Part shown: piece by piece, positions 8,626 to 17,979 of the stretch
How positions within the stretch are numbered: position 1 is the stretch's first letter
How the letters are laid out: each line of letters opens with the position of its first letter
Assembly (NCBI RefSeq): GCF_000422365.1
Contig: NZ_AULQ01000002.1
Span: forward strand, 248,001 to 312,000
From: Mesoflavibacter zeaxanthinifaciens DSM 18436
GTDB lineage: Bacteria > Bacteroidota > Bacteroidia > Flavobacteriales > Flavobacteriaceae
Direction of reading: 5' to 3'
Length of the DNA stretch: 64,000 bases
Position numbers and translations under genes: made by a program
The notes under the pieces: generated by a model
What the model saw: the letters and a program-made list of their open reading frames with translations, nothing else
Told to the model about the DNA's origin: nothing
Databases searched by the model: none

Positions 8626-9879
8626 TTATACAACCATACCAGCAGCTACAGTCTCATTAGTGGTATCATCTACCAAGATAATACTTCCCGTTGTCCTGTT
8701 TTCTCTGTATGAGTCTATCATTAATGGTTTTGTTGTTCGTATTTTTACTTTAGAGATATCGTTCATCTTTAAGTCTTTATCCTCGCTGTTACGCTCTAAA
8801 GTATTAATATCTATTTTATAAACCACTTCTTTTATCATTGCTTTTTGATCATTAGAAGTATGTTTTATAGTATATTTTGCTCTAGGCTTTGCTGGATTAT
8901 TATTTAACCAACATAGCATCACCTCGATATCCTGAGAGGCTTCTGGTTTGTTGTTAGAACGTACAATCATATCACCTCGGCTAATATCAATATCATCTTC
9001 TAAAGTGATGGATACAGACATTGGCGCGTAGGCTTCGTTAACTTCTCCTTCAAAGGTGTCTATACTTTTTATTTTTGAAGTAAAGCCAGAAGGCATTACA
9101 GTTACCTCATCACCTTTTCTAAAAATACCACTAGCAACACGACCTGCATAACCACGATAATCTCTAAAATCTTCACTTTGTGGTCTTAAAACGGATTGCA
9201 CAGGAAAACGTGCATCTACTTTATTTACATCGCTACTAATATGCATCGTCTCTAAAGTATGTAATAATGGTGCACCTTGATACCAAGACATATGTTCTGA
9301 ACGGTTAACCACATTATCTCCTAATAATGCTGAAATTGGTATAAATCTTACATCCTTAACTAGCATTTTAGATGAAATACTCTCAAACTGAGAAACTATA
9401 TTATTATAAGCTTCTTCTGAAAAATCTACTAAATCCATCTTATTAATACATACAATAATATGTGGAATTTGTAGTAACGAAGCAATAAAAGCGTGTCTTT
9501 TAGTCTGTTCAATTACACCATGTCTTGCGTCTACTAAAATTATAGCCACATTTGCTGTTGATGCGCCTGTAACCATATTACGTGTATATTGAATATGTCC
9601 TGGTGTATCTGCTATAATAAACTTTCGTTTTGGGGTTGTAAAATACCTGTAAGCAACATCTATGGTAATCCCTTGCTCTCTTTCGTCTCTTAATCCATCT
9701 GTAAACAAAGCTAAGTCAACACCTTCATGTCCTTTTTTCTTACTTGTGCTTTCTATAGCTTCTAATTGATCTTCAAAAATAGATTTAGAATCGTATAGTA
9801 ATCGACCAATTAGTGTGCTTTTTCCGTCATCTACACTTCCTGCTGTTGTAAATCTTAATAATTGATTATTGTCTAACAT
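8626..9879 (-). CDS. cysN: Sulfate adenylyltransferase subunit 1 (GTPase subunit)
   Basis: 417 residues of an EF-Tu-like GTPase. The P-loop is GSVDDGKST (14-22), G3 is DTPGH (91-95) and G4 is NKMD (146-149), followed by two beta-barrel domains. CysN couples GTP hydrolysis to APS formation from ATP and sulfate by CysD. It is shorter than E. coli CysN (about 475) and has no fused CysC domain, consistent with the separate cysC here. It lies 14 bp after cysD in a cysQ-DUF2061-cysC-cysD-cysN block inserted in the polysaccharide operon. No cysH/cysI reductive genes accompany it. Confidence 0.95.
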   Translation of the reverse strand: MLDNNQLLRFTTAGSVDDGKSTLIGRLLYDSKSIFEDQLEAIESTSKKKGHEGVDLALFTDGLRDEREQGITIDVAYRYFTTPKRKFIIADTPGHIQYTRNMVTGASTANVAIILVDARHGVIEQTKRHAFIASLLQIPHIIVCINKMDLVDFSEEAYNNIVSQFESISSKMLVKDVRFIPISALLGDNVVNRSEHMSWYQGAPLLHTLETMHISSDVNKVDARFPVQSVLRPQSEDFRDYRGYAGRVASGIFRKGDEVTVMPSGFTSKIKSIDTFEGEVNEAYAPMSVSITLEDDIDISRGDMIVRSNNKPEASQDIEVMLCWLNNNPAKPRAKYTIKHTSNDQKAMIKEVVYKIDINTLERNSEDKDLKMNDISKVKIRTTKPLMIDSYRENRTTGSIILVDDTTNETVAAGMVV

Positions 9880-9893
9880 GCTTTGCTTTCTTT

Positions 9894-10799
9894 TTAAAAG
9901 TAACCTTCTCTTTTTCTATCTTCCATTGCAGATTCTGAACGCTTATCGTCACTTCTGTTACCTCTTTCGGTTTGCCTCATTGCTGCTACTTCTGTAGCTA
10001 TCTTCTCTACAGTATCTGCGTCAGATTCTATTCCTCCTGTTATGGTAATGTCTCCTAAGGTTCTAAATCGTATTTTTTTAGTTACTACTTCTTCACCTTC
10101 ATCTAAAATTAAAAATTCAGATTTTGGTATCCAAGAGTTACTTCTCCAAACCACTTCTCTTTCGTGAGCAAAGTATAGTGATGGAATTGAGATGTTTTCT
10201 CTTTTAATATAATTCCACACATCCATTTCTGTCCAGTTACTTATTGGGAATGCTCTAAAGTGCTCGCCTTCAAAATGTTTCCCGTTAAATATGTTCCATA
10301 ATTCTGGTCGTTGATTTTTTGGATCCCATTGTCCAAAATCGTCTCGATGTGAGAAAAAACGTTCTTTTGCTCTTGCTTTTTCTTCATCACGTCTTCCTCC
10401 TCCTATTGCACAATCTATTTTATTAGCTTCAATAGCATCTAAAAGTGTTGTAATTTGAAGTGCATTACGTGTGGCATTTTTTCCTTTTTCTTCAGCAACT
10501 CTACCTTGGTCAATAGACTCTTGAACAGATCCAACAATTAAATTAGCGCCTAATTCTTTAATTAAATTATCTCTAAATTGAATAGTTTCAGGGAAATTAT
10601 GTCCTGTATCTACATGCATTAAAGAAAATGGTATTTTGCTTGGGTAAAACGCTTTTCTAGCTAAATGTGTAACGACTATCGAGTCTTTACCACCAGAGAA
10701 AAGAATGACTGGATTTTCAAACTGTGCCCAAACTTCTCGCAATACAAATATTGCTTCACTTTCTAATTCATCTAAATAGTTTAAGTAATACTTACTCAT
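9894..10799 (-). CDS. cysD: Sulfate adenylyltransferase subunit 2
   Basis: A 301-residue PP-loop ATP pyrophosphatase, with ATP-binding SGGKDS at 35-40 and the conserved MHVDTGHNFPE and GGGRRDEEKARAKER segments of CysD. It catalyses sulfate adenylation to APS together with CysN. The length matches E. coli CysD (302). The gene overlaps cysC by 8 bp upstream and sits 14 bp from cysN downstream, so the three subunits are made together. Confidence 0.95.
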   Translation of the reverse strand: MSKYYLNYLDELESEAIFVLREVWAQFENPVILFSGGKDSIVVTHLARKAFYPSKIPFSLMHVDTGHNFPETIQFRDNLIKELGANLIVGSVQESIDQGRVAEEKGKNATRNALQITTLLDAIEANKIDCAIGGGRRDEEKARAKERFFSHRDDFGQWDPKNQRPELWNIFNGKHFEGEHFRAFPISNWTEMDVWNYIKRENISIPSLYFAHEREVVWRSNSWIPKSEFLILDEGEEVVTKKIRFRTLGDITITGGIESDADTVEKIATEVAAMRQTERGNRSDDKRSESAMEDRKREGYF

Positions 10800-11418
10800 T
10801 GTCCAGTTTTAATTTTGGTGTTATGTGGTCAATAATTTTATTAACCGCCTCTTTTACAGATACTTCTTCTGTTTTTATTTCTATATCAGGTTGTTCAGGT
10901 GCTTCGTAAGGCGCCGATATACCTGTCATGTTTTTTATCTCTCCTGCACGTGCTTTTTTATAAAGTCCTTTAACGTCTCTACGTTCACATTCTTCAACAC
11001 TAGTATTGATAAAAACCTCGACAAAATTACTGTTTTTAACGATATTCTTGACGTTTTCTCTATCTTTTTTATAGGGTGAAACAAATGCAGCTAAGACAAC
11101 TAAACCTGCATCAATCATTAAGTTAGAGATCTCGGCTATTCTTCTTATGTTTTCAGTTCTATCTTCAGGTGAAAATGTTAAATCATTATTGATTCCTTTT
11201 CTAATATTATCACCATCAAGTGTGTAGGTTTTTATTCCTTTTTCAAAAAGTTGCTGTTCTACAAGGTTTGCTATTGTCGATTTTCCAGATCCTGATAGAC
11301 CCGTAAACCAAATCAAAAATGAATTGTGGTTATTTTTAGACTTTCTGTCTTCACGACTTACTTGATAATCGTGTTGTATAATGTTTTTACTTATATCTAA
11401 TTTATTTCCTTCTTTCAT
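10792..11418 (-). CDS. cysC: Adenylylsulfate (APS) kinase
   Basis: A 208-residue P-loop kinase with GLSGSGKS at 40-47 and the APS-kinase signatures LDGDNIRKGIN and FVSPYKKDRE. It phosphorylates APS to PAPS, the universal sulfuryl donor. It overlaps cysD by 8 bp and the upstream DUF2061 gene by 17 bp. In a locus with no PAPS reductase, a dedicated APS kinase points to sulfation, not sulfur assimilation, as the purpose (inference). Confidence 0.94.
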   Translation of the reverse strand: MKEGNKLDISKNIIQHDYQVSREDRKSKNNHNSFLIWFTGLSGSGKSTIANLVEQQLFEKGIKTYTLDGDNIRKGINNDLTFSPEDRTENIRRIAEISNLMIDAGLVVLAAFVSPYKKDRENVKNIVKNSNFVEVFINTSVEECERRDVKGLYKKARAGEIKNMTGISAPYEAPEQPDIEIKTEEVSVKEAVNKIIDHITPKLKLDNE

Positions 11419-11827
11419 CTAATCCATAATTTATTTTATACCACGTTCTTTCATGTAAATAGTATAATAGCATTTTTGTAATTACTTCTGCAAAACCTAT
11501 TTTTAGTCCTGTTAATGGGTCACCAGATATAATCCAAGCTAAAATTATTGTGTCTAATGTCCCTATAAAGCGCCATGTTAATGTTTTTGCTATGTGTCTT
11601 TTTTTGCTTTCTAAAACTTTACCATCTTTTGATAAGTTAATTTTAAACCATGTTCTTTCATGAAGGTAATACAAAATCATTTTTGTAATCACTTCTGAAA
11701 AACCAATTTTTAATCCTGTAAATGGATTACCAGATATGATACATGAAAGCACAATGGTATCTATTGTACCAACAATACGCCAAGTAATGGTTTTGGCCAG
11801 GTGCCTTTTATATGAGCTATCTTTCAT
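11402..11827 (-). CDS. Tandem DUF2061 membrane protein
   Basis: A 141-residue protein made of two near-copies of one DUF2061 unit, at about 6-64 and 75-135. Each unit has a basic H-(I/L)-AKT-TWR start, a hydrophobic segment containing GT-DTI-L--IISG-P-TGLKIGF, and ends in YYLHERTW-KI. Each copy would place one or two short hydrophobic helices in the inner membrane. Function is unknown. DUF2061 genes are often seen beside sulfate-activation genes, and here it sits between cysQ (1 bp gap) and cysC (17-bp overlap). A role in sulfate or PAPS handling is therefore plausible but unproven. Confidence 0.85.
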   Translation of the reverse strand: MKDSSYKRHLAKTITWRIVGTIDTIVLSCIISGNPFTGLKIGFSEVITKMILYYLHERTWFKINLSKDGKVLESKKRHIAKTLTWRFIGTLDTIILAWIISGDPLTGLKIGFAEVITKMLLYYLHERTWYKINYGLDERRK

Positions 11828-11828
11828 T

Positions 11829-12638
11829 TTATTTAGACACTAAAAACCAAGGATTTAACAAATTTTCTTTGTTATAAAGTAGTGGTTTATTGGTTTCTTT
11901 AGAAAATACAGAAATACCAACAGCATTACAGATAGCTTGTCCTGCAGCAGTGTCCCATTCCATAGTTGGTGCAAATCGTGGATATACGTCTGCTTTACCT
12001 TCTGCGACTAAACAGAATTTTAAAGAACTTCCTTTTGATACTATGTGTACCTCTTTACCTTGTTGTTTTAAATCTTCTACATAATCAAGTGTTTCTTGAC
12101 TCATATGAGAACGACTTCCAACAACTTCCACTAATATTGAATCTTCTTGTTTTGGTGTCAGTTGAGTTGCTGAACTTAAAACTTCATCTATTGAAACATC
12201 ATGAGTATTTAATTCTGCTTTAAAAGCTTGTTTGCTTTCTACATCTGCAAAATAAATGATTTTAATTGCAGGTACATAAATGACTCCTAATTTTGGAATA
12301 CCATCTTCGGTTAATGCTATGTTTACAGTAAACTCTCCATTACGTTTTATAAACTCTTTGGTACCATCTACAGGATCTACAATCCAGCATTGATTCCAGT
12401 GTTTTCTATCGTTATAATCTGTTTGTTTATTTTCTTCTGAAATAATTGGAATTTCTGTGGGAATTAAAAACGAATTGATAATGTCATTCGCTCTTTTATC
12501 TGCTTCCGTTAAAGGCGATTTATCGTCTTTGTATTCTACTTCAATTTCAGAATTATAAACCTTCATTATTTCCTTTCCGGCATGTAATGAAGCTTTTATT
12601 GCTGTTTCTAAGTTTTTTGAAATGCTAAATGCTTTCAT
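11829..12638 (-). CDS. cysQ: 3'(2'),5'-bisphosphate nucleotidase
   Basis: A 269-residue inositol-monophosphatase-fold enzyme. Metal-binding motifs are the SEE of IISEEN (67-69), DPVDGT (88-93) and EWDTAAGQAI in the C-terminal part. CysQ hydrolyses PAP, the by-product of PAPS-dependent sulfotransfer, to AMP and phosphate. Presence next to cysC/D/N completes a PAPS supply and PAP clearance set. Its start overlaps the end of the upstream epimerase gene by 14 bp, linking the sulfate module to sugar-nucleotide genes in one transcript. Confidence 0.93.
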   Translation of the reverse strand: MKAFSISKNLETAIKASLHAGKEIMKVYNSEIEVEYKDDKSPLTEADKRANDIINSFLIPTEIPIISEENKQTDYNDRKHWNQCWIVDPVDGTKEFIKRNGEFTVNIALTEDGIPKLGVIYVPAIKIIYFADVESKQAFKAELNTHDVSIDEVLSSATQLTPKQEDSILVEVVGSRSHMSQETLDYVEDLKQQGKEVHIVSKGSSLKFCLVAEGKADVYPRFAPTMEWDTAAGQAICNAVGISVFSKETNKPLLYNKENLLNPWFLVSK

Positions 12639-13647
12639 TATTATCTATATAATATTTTATCGTGTGTTTTATACCTTCAGAAAATGAGAACTCAGGATTA
12701 TAATCAAAATTAGCTTTGGCTTTAGATATGTCTGCTAAAGAGTGCTTTACATCGCCTTGTCTTTCTGGTCCGTTAGTTACTTTGGAGGATGTTGAAATAT
12801 TTAAGGCTGAAAGTCCGTTTTTAATGGCTTCAACTAATTCATTTAAATTAGTATTATCTCCAAAAGCAACATTATATACTTGATTAACTGCTTTTGGGTT
12901 ATCTGTTAAAGCTGCTTTTATATTGGCTTGTACTACATTTTCTATGTATGTAAAATCTCTTGAGTGTTTTCCGTCCCCGTTGATAATAACCTCTTCATTA
13001 TTTAAAAAACGACCGATAAATTTTGGGATTACTGCAGCGTAAGCTCCGTTTGGATCTTGTCTTTGCCCAAAAACATTGAAATATCTTAAGCCAATAGTTT
13101 CTAATCCATAAGTTTTGTAAAAAACATCTGCATACAGTTCATTAACATATTTAGTGACTGCATATGGTGATAATGGTTTACCTATGTTGTCTTCTACCTT
13201 TGGAAGTTGTTTACTATCTCCGTAAGTACTAGACGAAGCGGCATACACCATTCGTTTTACTGTTGAAGAGTCTTTAGCAGCAACTAACATGTTTAAAAAA
13301 CCAGAAATGTTGACTTCGTTAGAAGTTATTGGATCATTAATTGATCGTGGTACAGAACCTAAAGCTGCTTGATGTAAGACGTAATCTACATTTTGCATTG
13401 CCTTTTTACAAGTGTCTAAATCTCTAATATCTCCTTCTATAAACTCGCAATTAGGTTGTTTGATAAAATCGCTAATGTTGGAAAGTTTTCCTGTTGCAAG
13501 ATTATCTAAGATAACAACTTTTTTAGTATTATTTTTAAGTAGATATTCTACTAAATTGGAGCCAATAAAACCAGCGCCACCTGTGATTAAAAAGGTGAGA
13601 TTTTTTAATTCTTTATTATGAAAATTAGTGTTATACATAGTCTTCAT
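12625..13647 (-). CDS. UDP-GlcNAc / UDP-GlcNAcA 4-epimerase (WbpP/TviC-like)
   Basis: An extended SDR of 340 residues from the chosen start, with NAD-binding GGAGFIG at 23-29 and catalytic Y162xxxK166 (YAVTK). RYFNVFGQRQDPNGAYAAVIP is typical of WbpP/TviC-type C4 epimerases of N-acetylated UDP-hexoses. I chose the ATG at 13647 because it forms a TAATG stop-start overlap with rmlD, the same junction used between rmlB-rmlA and rmlA-rmlC. An upstream ATG at 13689 would add 14 residues lying inside rmlD and unlike the family. With the TviB-like dehydrogenase it likely makes UDP-GalNAcA. Confidence 0.85.
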   Translation of the reverse strand: MKTMYNTNFHNKELKNLTFLITGGAGFIGSNLVEYLLKNNTKKVVILDNLATGKLSNISDFIKQPNCEFIEGDIRDLDTCKKAMQNVDYVLHQAALGSVPRSINDPITSNEVNISGFLNMLVAAKDSSTVKRMVYAASSSTYGDSKQLPKVEDNIGKPLSPYAVTKYVNELYADVFYKTYGLETIGLRYFNVFGQRQDPNGAYAAVIPKFIGRFLNNEEVIINGDGKHSRDFTYIENVVQANIKAALTDNPKAVNQVYNVAFGDNTNLNELVEAIKNGLSALNISTSSKVTNGPERQGDVKHSLADISKAKANFDYNPEFSFSEGIKHTIKYYIDNNESI

Positions 13648-14501
13648 TATTTTATTTCTTTCAAACACTTCTCTAAACTTTTCTTCCATTGTATTGGTTC
13701 TAATTTTAGAAGAGAATGTATTTTACTAGTATTTAATACACTATACTTTGGTCGTGTTGCAAGTGTTTTAAATGTATTTGAGTCAGTTTTGTAAAGATTA
13801 ATATCTACATTTGATTGCTTAAAGATTTCTTTTGCTAAATCATACCAAGTGATTTCTCCTTGGTTTGAATAATGATATATTCCAAACTTTTTAGATTGAC
13901 TGTTTATGATTTTTAAAATGACTTCAGCTAAATCTTTTGCATAGGTAGGGCAACCTGTTTGATCATCTACAACACTTAATTCTTTTTTTTCTTCTGATAA
14001 CCTCAACATAGTTTTCACAAAATTACTCCCAAATTCTGAATATAACCAAGATGTACGAATAATAAAGTGTTGTGGTAGGTTAGATATTATTGCTAATTCT
14101 CCATCTCGTTTTGTTTTTCCGTATACAGATATTGGATTTGTAGTATCTTCTTCGGTATAAGGTAATTTTGCTGTTCCATCAAAAACAAAATCTGTAGAAA
14201 TATGTATTAGTATACTGTTGTTCTTTTTACAGGCTATTGCTAAGTTTTTAGCACCTGTAACATTAACTTTTTTTGCTAATTCTAGTTCTTCTTCAGCTTT
14301 ATCTACAGCTGTGTAAGCAGCACAGTTAATACAATAATCAAAATGGTTTTTACTAAAATAATTTTCAACTTCTTTTTTTTTAGAAATGTCTAAATCACTA
14401 CTTCCTAAAAACACAAAATCTAACGTTTTAAAGTCGTTAGATATAGATTGCAAACATTGTCCTAATTGCCCTTTTCCTCCTGTTATTAATACTCTTATCA
14501 T
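13647..14501 (-). CDS. rmlD: dTDP-4-dehydrorhamnose reductase
   Basis: A 284-residue extended SDR with GGKGQLGQ (8-15), STDFVFDG and the catalytic YGKTK motif. It reduces dTDP-4-keto-L-rhamnose to dTDP-L-rhamnose, the last step of the Rml pathway. It is fourth in an rmlB-A-C-D run, overlapping rmlC by 4 bp (ATGA) and the following epimerase by one base (TAATG). Length and motifs are normal. Confidence 0.93.
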   Translation of the reverse strand: MIRVLITGGKGQLGQCLQSISNDFKTLDFVFLGSSDLDISKKKEVENYFSKNHFDYCINCAAYTAVDKAEEELELAKKVNVTGAKNLAIACKKNNSILIHISTDFVFDGTAKLPYTEEDTTNPISVYGKTKRDGELAIISNLPQHFIIRTSWLYSEFGSNFVKTMLRLSEEKKELSVVDDQTGCPTYAKDLAEVILKIINSQSKKFGIYHYSNQGEITWYDLAKEIFKQSNVDINLYKTDSNTFKTLATRPKYSVLNTSKIHSLLKLEPIQWKKSLEKCLKEIK

Positions 14502-15043
14502 TTAGAAAACTGCTTTAAGGTTGGTAAGTTTTTATCTTTTTCAGATATTAACAACTCATCTTCATTTAGCAACCAATCTATGCTTAAATCGGAATCATTA
14601 TACATAATTCCAATTTCTGCATCTTTGTTATACCAATTATCACATTTGTAATTAAATACTGCTGTTTGACTCAACACTACAAAACCGTGTAAAAATCCTC
14701 TAGGAACAAATAACTGCTTCTTATTTTCTGAAGATAATTTTACTGATACGTGTTGCATATATGTTGGTGAATCTTTTCTAAAATCTACAGCTACGTCTAG
14801 TACTTCGCCTTGTGTTACTCTAACTAATTTAGCTTGAGCAAACTCATCTTTTTGACCATGTAATCCTCTTAAAACTCCACGAGAGGAAAAGGACTCATTG
14901 TCTTGTACAAAATTTATATTTTGACCTATCAGTTTATCAAACGTTTGCTTGTTATAGCTTTCAAGAAAATAACCTCTTGAATCATCAAAAACTGTTGGTT
15001 CTAGAATGTAACAACCTTTAAGCTTTGTTTCTTTAGCAATCAT
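14498..15043 (-). CDS. rmlC: dTDP-4-dehydrorhamnose 3,5-epimerase
   Basis: A 181-residue cupin with the catalytic His62 in LRGLHGQ, the FVPRGFLHGF strand and the CDNWYNKDAE segment of the active site. It epimerises dTDP-4-keto-6-deoxy-D-glucose at C3 and C5. The start shares its A with the rmlA stop (TAATG at 15043), and the stop overlaps rmlD by 4 bp. Confidence 0.95.
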   Translation of the reverse strand: MIAKETKLKGCYILEPTVFDDSRGYFLESYNKQTFDKLIGQNINFVQDNESFSSRGVLRGLHGQKDEFAQAKLVRVTQGEVLDVAVDFRKDSPTYMQHVSVKLSSENKKQLFVPRGFLHGFVVLSQTAVFNYKCDNWYNKDAEIGIMYNDSDLSIDWLLNEDELLISEKDKNLPTLKQFSK

Positions 15044-15909
15044 TAGTCTTCTTTTACTAAGCTTATTAAATGTTTTCCATAACCACTTTTTAGAAGTGGC
15101 GTAGCAAGGTCTATTAACTGTTGTTTAGTTATAAATCCGCTTGTGTATGCCGCTTCTTCTATCGCTCCTATTTTTAATCCCTGACGTTCTTCTATAACTT
15201 GAACAAATTGAGAGGCTTGCATTAAAGATTTAAATGTGCCTGTATCTAACCATGCAGTACCTTTATCTAAAATACTTACTTGTAGCTTTCCTTGTTCTAG
15301 ATAAGCTTTATTAACGTCTGTGATTTCTAATTCGCCTCTTTGACTTGGTTTAATATTTTTTGCAATTTTTACTACCTCATTATCATAGAAGTATATACCA
15401 GGAACTGCATAATTTGATTTAGGTTTTTCTGGCTTTTCTTCGATAGAAAGTGCTTTGCCTTCTTTATCAAAATTAACTACGCCATAACGTTCTGGATCTG
15501 TAACGTGATAAGCGTAAACAATACCTCCATCTGGATTATTATTTGCTTTTAACAGGTCTGCAAGTCCAGTTCCGTAAAAAATATTATCTCCTAAAATTAG
15601 TGCTACTTTATCTTCTCCTATAAATTCTTCTCCTATAATAAATGCTTCTGCCAGACCGTTTGGTGAGTCTTGTACAGCATATTGAAAAGTACAGCCTAAG
15701 TTTGATCCATCTCCTAAGAGTTGTTTAAAAAAAGGGATATGTTCTGGTGTAGAAATTATTAGAATTTCATTGATACCAGCTTGCATTAAAGTAGAAAGCG
15801 GATAATATATCATTGGCTTATCATAAATAGGCATTAACTGCTTACTTAATACTTTTGTCAATGGGTGAAGTCTGGTTCCTGATCCGCCTGCTAAAATTAT
15901 TCCTTTCAT
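15043..15909 (-). CDS. rmlA: Glucose-1-phosphate thymidylyltransferase
   Basis: A 288-residue nucleotidyltransferase, with the signature [11 protein letters not shown] at 6-16, the LGDNIFYG metal-site region and the [19 protein letters not shown] segment. It makes dTDP-glucose from dTTP and glucose-1-phosphate, committing carbon to L-rhamnose. Both ends are one-base TAATG overlaps with rmlB and rmlC, suggesting termination-reinitiation coupling. Confidence 0.96.
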   Translation of the reverse strand: MKGIILAGGSGTRLHPLTKVLSKQLMPIYDKPMIYYPLSTLMQAGINEILIISTPEHIPFFKQLLGDGSNLGCTFQYAVQDSPNGLAEAFIIGEEFIGEDKVALILGDNIFYGTGLADLLKANNNPDGGIVYAYHVTDPERYGVVNFDKEGKALSIEEKPEKPKSNYAVPGIYFYDNEVVKIAKNIKPSQRGELEITDVNKAYLEQGKLQVSILDKGTAWLDTGTFKSLMQASQFVQVIEERQGLKIGAIEEAAYTSGFITKQQLIDLATPLLKSGYGKHLISLVKED

Positions 15910-16925
15910 TAATCAGTATATTTTTTTAGGTACCAATCAATAGTTTTTTTAATACCTGTTTCAAAATTTTCGTCTGCATTCCAGCCTAATTCATTTTCAA
16001 CTTTAGAAGCATCTATTGCGTATCTAAAATCATGTCCTGGTCTATCTGTTACAAAAGTAATTTGATCTTTATATGATTTGTCTGCAGGCTTAATTTCATC
16101 TAAAATTGAACAGATAGTGTTTACAATGTACAGATTATTTCTTTCATTTCTACCTCCAATATTGTAAGTTTCTCCTGCTTTTCCTGTTTTAAAAACTAGG
16201 TCTATACCTTTACAGTGATCTAATACATATAACCAATCTCTAACGTTTGTTCCATCGCCATAAATAGGAATGTTTTCTCCTGAAATAGCTTTTCTGATAA
16301 TTGTTGGTATAAGCTTCTCATCATGCTGTTTTGGCCCATAATTATTAGAACAATTTGTGGTAACAACATTCATTCCATACGTATGAAAATAGCTTCTAAT
16401 TATAAAATCTGAAGATGCTTTTGATGCACTATACGGACTATTTGGTGCATAAGGCGTATTTTCTGTAAACAATCCTGTTTTTCCTAAAGTACCATAAACC
16501 TCATCTGTAGATATATGATGAAACCTGTTGTTTTCGCAACCGTCTTTGTGTTTAAATGGTGCTTCCATCCAATTGGATTTTGCTACATCTATTAAATTGA
16601 ATGTCCCAGTAATATTTGTGTCTATAAAAGCGCTAGGACTGTTAATAGAATTGTCTACATGAGACTCTGCTGCAAAATGAATAACACCATCAAATTGATA
16701 TTTATCAAATAAAGATTCTATTAAGTTTCGGTCACAAATATCTCCTTTAATAAAAGTATAATTTGGATTACTCTCTACTTCCTTTAAATTAGAAAGCTCT
16801 CCTGCATAGGTGAGCTTATCTAAATTAACAACATTTGTACCTGGATTGTTGCTAAGATAATGTAGAATAAAATTAGACCCTATAAATCCTGCGCCTCCTG
16901 TAACAAGTATTGTTTTAATCTTCAT
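15909..16925 (-). CDS. rmlB: dTDP-glucose 4,6-dehydratase
   Basis: A 338-residue extended SDR with GGAGFIGSN (10-18), [10 protein letters not shown] and catalytic YSASK, plus the RmlB-specific [14 protein letters not shown] segment. It converts dTDP-glucose to the 4-keto-6-deoxy intermediate. It is the first rml gene transcribed, and its start lies 11 bp inside the end of the Wzz-like gene. Confidence 0.96.
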   Translation of the reverse strand: MKIKTILVTGGAGFIGSNFILHYLSNNPGTNVVNLDKLTYAGELSNLKEVESNPNYTFIKGDICDRNLIESLFDKYQFDGVIHFAAESHVDNSINSPSAFIDTNITGTFNLIDVAKSNWMEAPFKHKDGCENNRFHHISTDEVYGTLGKTGLFTENTPYAPNSPYSASKASSDFIIRSYFHTYGMNVVTTNCSNNYGPKQHDEKLIPTIIRKAISGENIPIYGDGTNVRDWLYVLDHCKGIDLVFKTGKAGETYNIGGRNERNNLYIVNTICSILDEIKPADKSYKDQITFVTDRPGHDFRYAIDASKVENELGWNADENFETGIKKTIDWYLKKYTD

Positions 16926-17973
16926 AATTTAAAGTAAATATTATAACTTTTTTAGCTATAAAGAAAATGATTAGCAGTACAAATGCTAAAACTGGGAATA
17001 TAATAGAGTATTTTTCTAACCAACTAGAAGAAGCATTTCCTACTCTTTGAAAACTTGATATAACTTCAAAGATAACATCTTGCTCTATTTTTTCTTCTTC
17101 TAATTTTTTTATTTCGTTTCTTATCTTTTGTTCTTCTTTTAATAAGTCAAATTCTCTAGTTTTAGAGCTTTCATTTGAAGTAATTGAAAACTCGCCTAGT
17201 CTAACATTCTGTTTTTTGTTATCGGCTTCGGCTCTAACAACATCTATATAAAATTGTTTTAAAGAATCTACTTGCTTTAATTGATCGTAAAGATTTTGCT
17301 TCTGTATTTCAATTAAAGTATCCCTTCTTTTCATCTCCTTATTAGTATAGTCGTTGGTAAAAGAGTTTAAAATACCTCCTTCTAAATCTTTAAAGATATC
17401 AGACTTATAAGCATTAGCCTTAATTAAAAAATATCTACCAGCATACACACTCCTGTTTTCTAAAAACTCTTCATAAGAATAATCTTGAGCTCTAACAGAA
17501 TCTAGTTTACTAATAAACTCCTCATACTGCAATAATTTATCATTTTCAGTTTCTGGTCCTGGTTCTATTTCAAAACTTCTAACTTCATTGATAACATCAT
17601 CTCCAACTTTAAATATTTCTTTTAAAGTTTCTTTCTCGTTATTAGAAATTAACGCATTAAAATAGTTGATATTTGTAACTAGTTGATATTTTGAATTAAA
17701 ATATGGCTCTACCAACATTTCTGTAGTATAAATTGTTGGTCTTGATTTTTCTAAAGCATAACCTACTATAGCTGCTATAAGCAAAACTCCTAAAACTATT
17801 TTCCAGCTTTTAAAAAGTGTTTTTAAGGCATAAATAATTGAAGAGAAAATAGTTTTAAGAATGCCTTTAAAGAAATCTATAACTTTGTTTATTGCATTTC
17901 CAATTAGATTAAAAAAAACAATTAAGTCTACTTCTTCGTTTTGTTTTTGATTGTTTGGTAATTCTTTACTCAT
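16915..17973 (-). CDS. Wzz-like polysaccharide chain-length determinant / co-polymerase candidate
   Basis: A 352-residue protein with Wzz topology. A cytoplasmic Asn/Gln/Glu-rich N-terminus and amphipathic region (1-55) precede a first membrane helix (about 57-74). A periplasmic domain with long charged coiled-coil stretches (about 210-310) follows, then a second membrane helix (about 322-345) and a short basic tail. No tyrosine-kinase domain is attached. It likely sets glycan chain length with Wzy. It begins the sugar part of the operon, 6 bp after the DUF6909 gene, and overlaps rmlB by 11 bp. Assignment rests on topology and context, as sequence identity in this family is low. Confidence 0.7.
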   Translation of the reverse strand: MSKELPNNQKQNEEVDLIVFFNLIGNAINKVIDFFKGILKTIFSSIIYALKTLFKSWKIVLGVLLIAAIVGYALEKSRPTIYTTEMLVEPYFNSKYQLVTNINYFNALISNNEKETLKEIFKVGDDVINEVRSFEIEPGPETENDKLLQYEEFISKLDSVRAQDYSYEEFLENRSVYAGRYFLIKANAYKSDIFKDLEGGILNSFTNDYTNKEMKRRDTLIEIQKQNLYDQLKQVDSLKQFYIDVVRAEADNKKQNVRLGEFSITSNESSKTREFDLLKEEQKIRNEIKKLEEEKIEQDVIFEVISSFQRVGNASSSWLEKYSIIFPVLAFVLLIIFFIAKKVIIFTLNYED

Positions 17974-17979
17974 AGCTTT

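Noticed and set aside
13647-13689. Longer start for the 4-epimerase at 13689
   Set aside because: The extra 14 residues overlap rmlD codons and do not fit the SDR start, while 13647 forms a TAATG junction.
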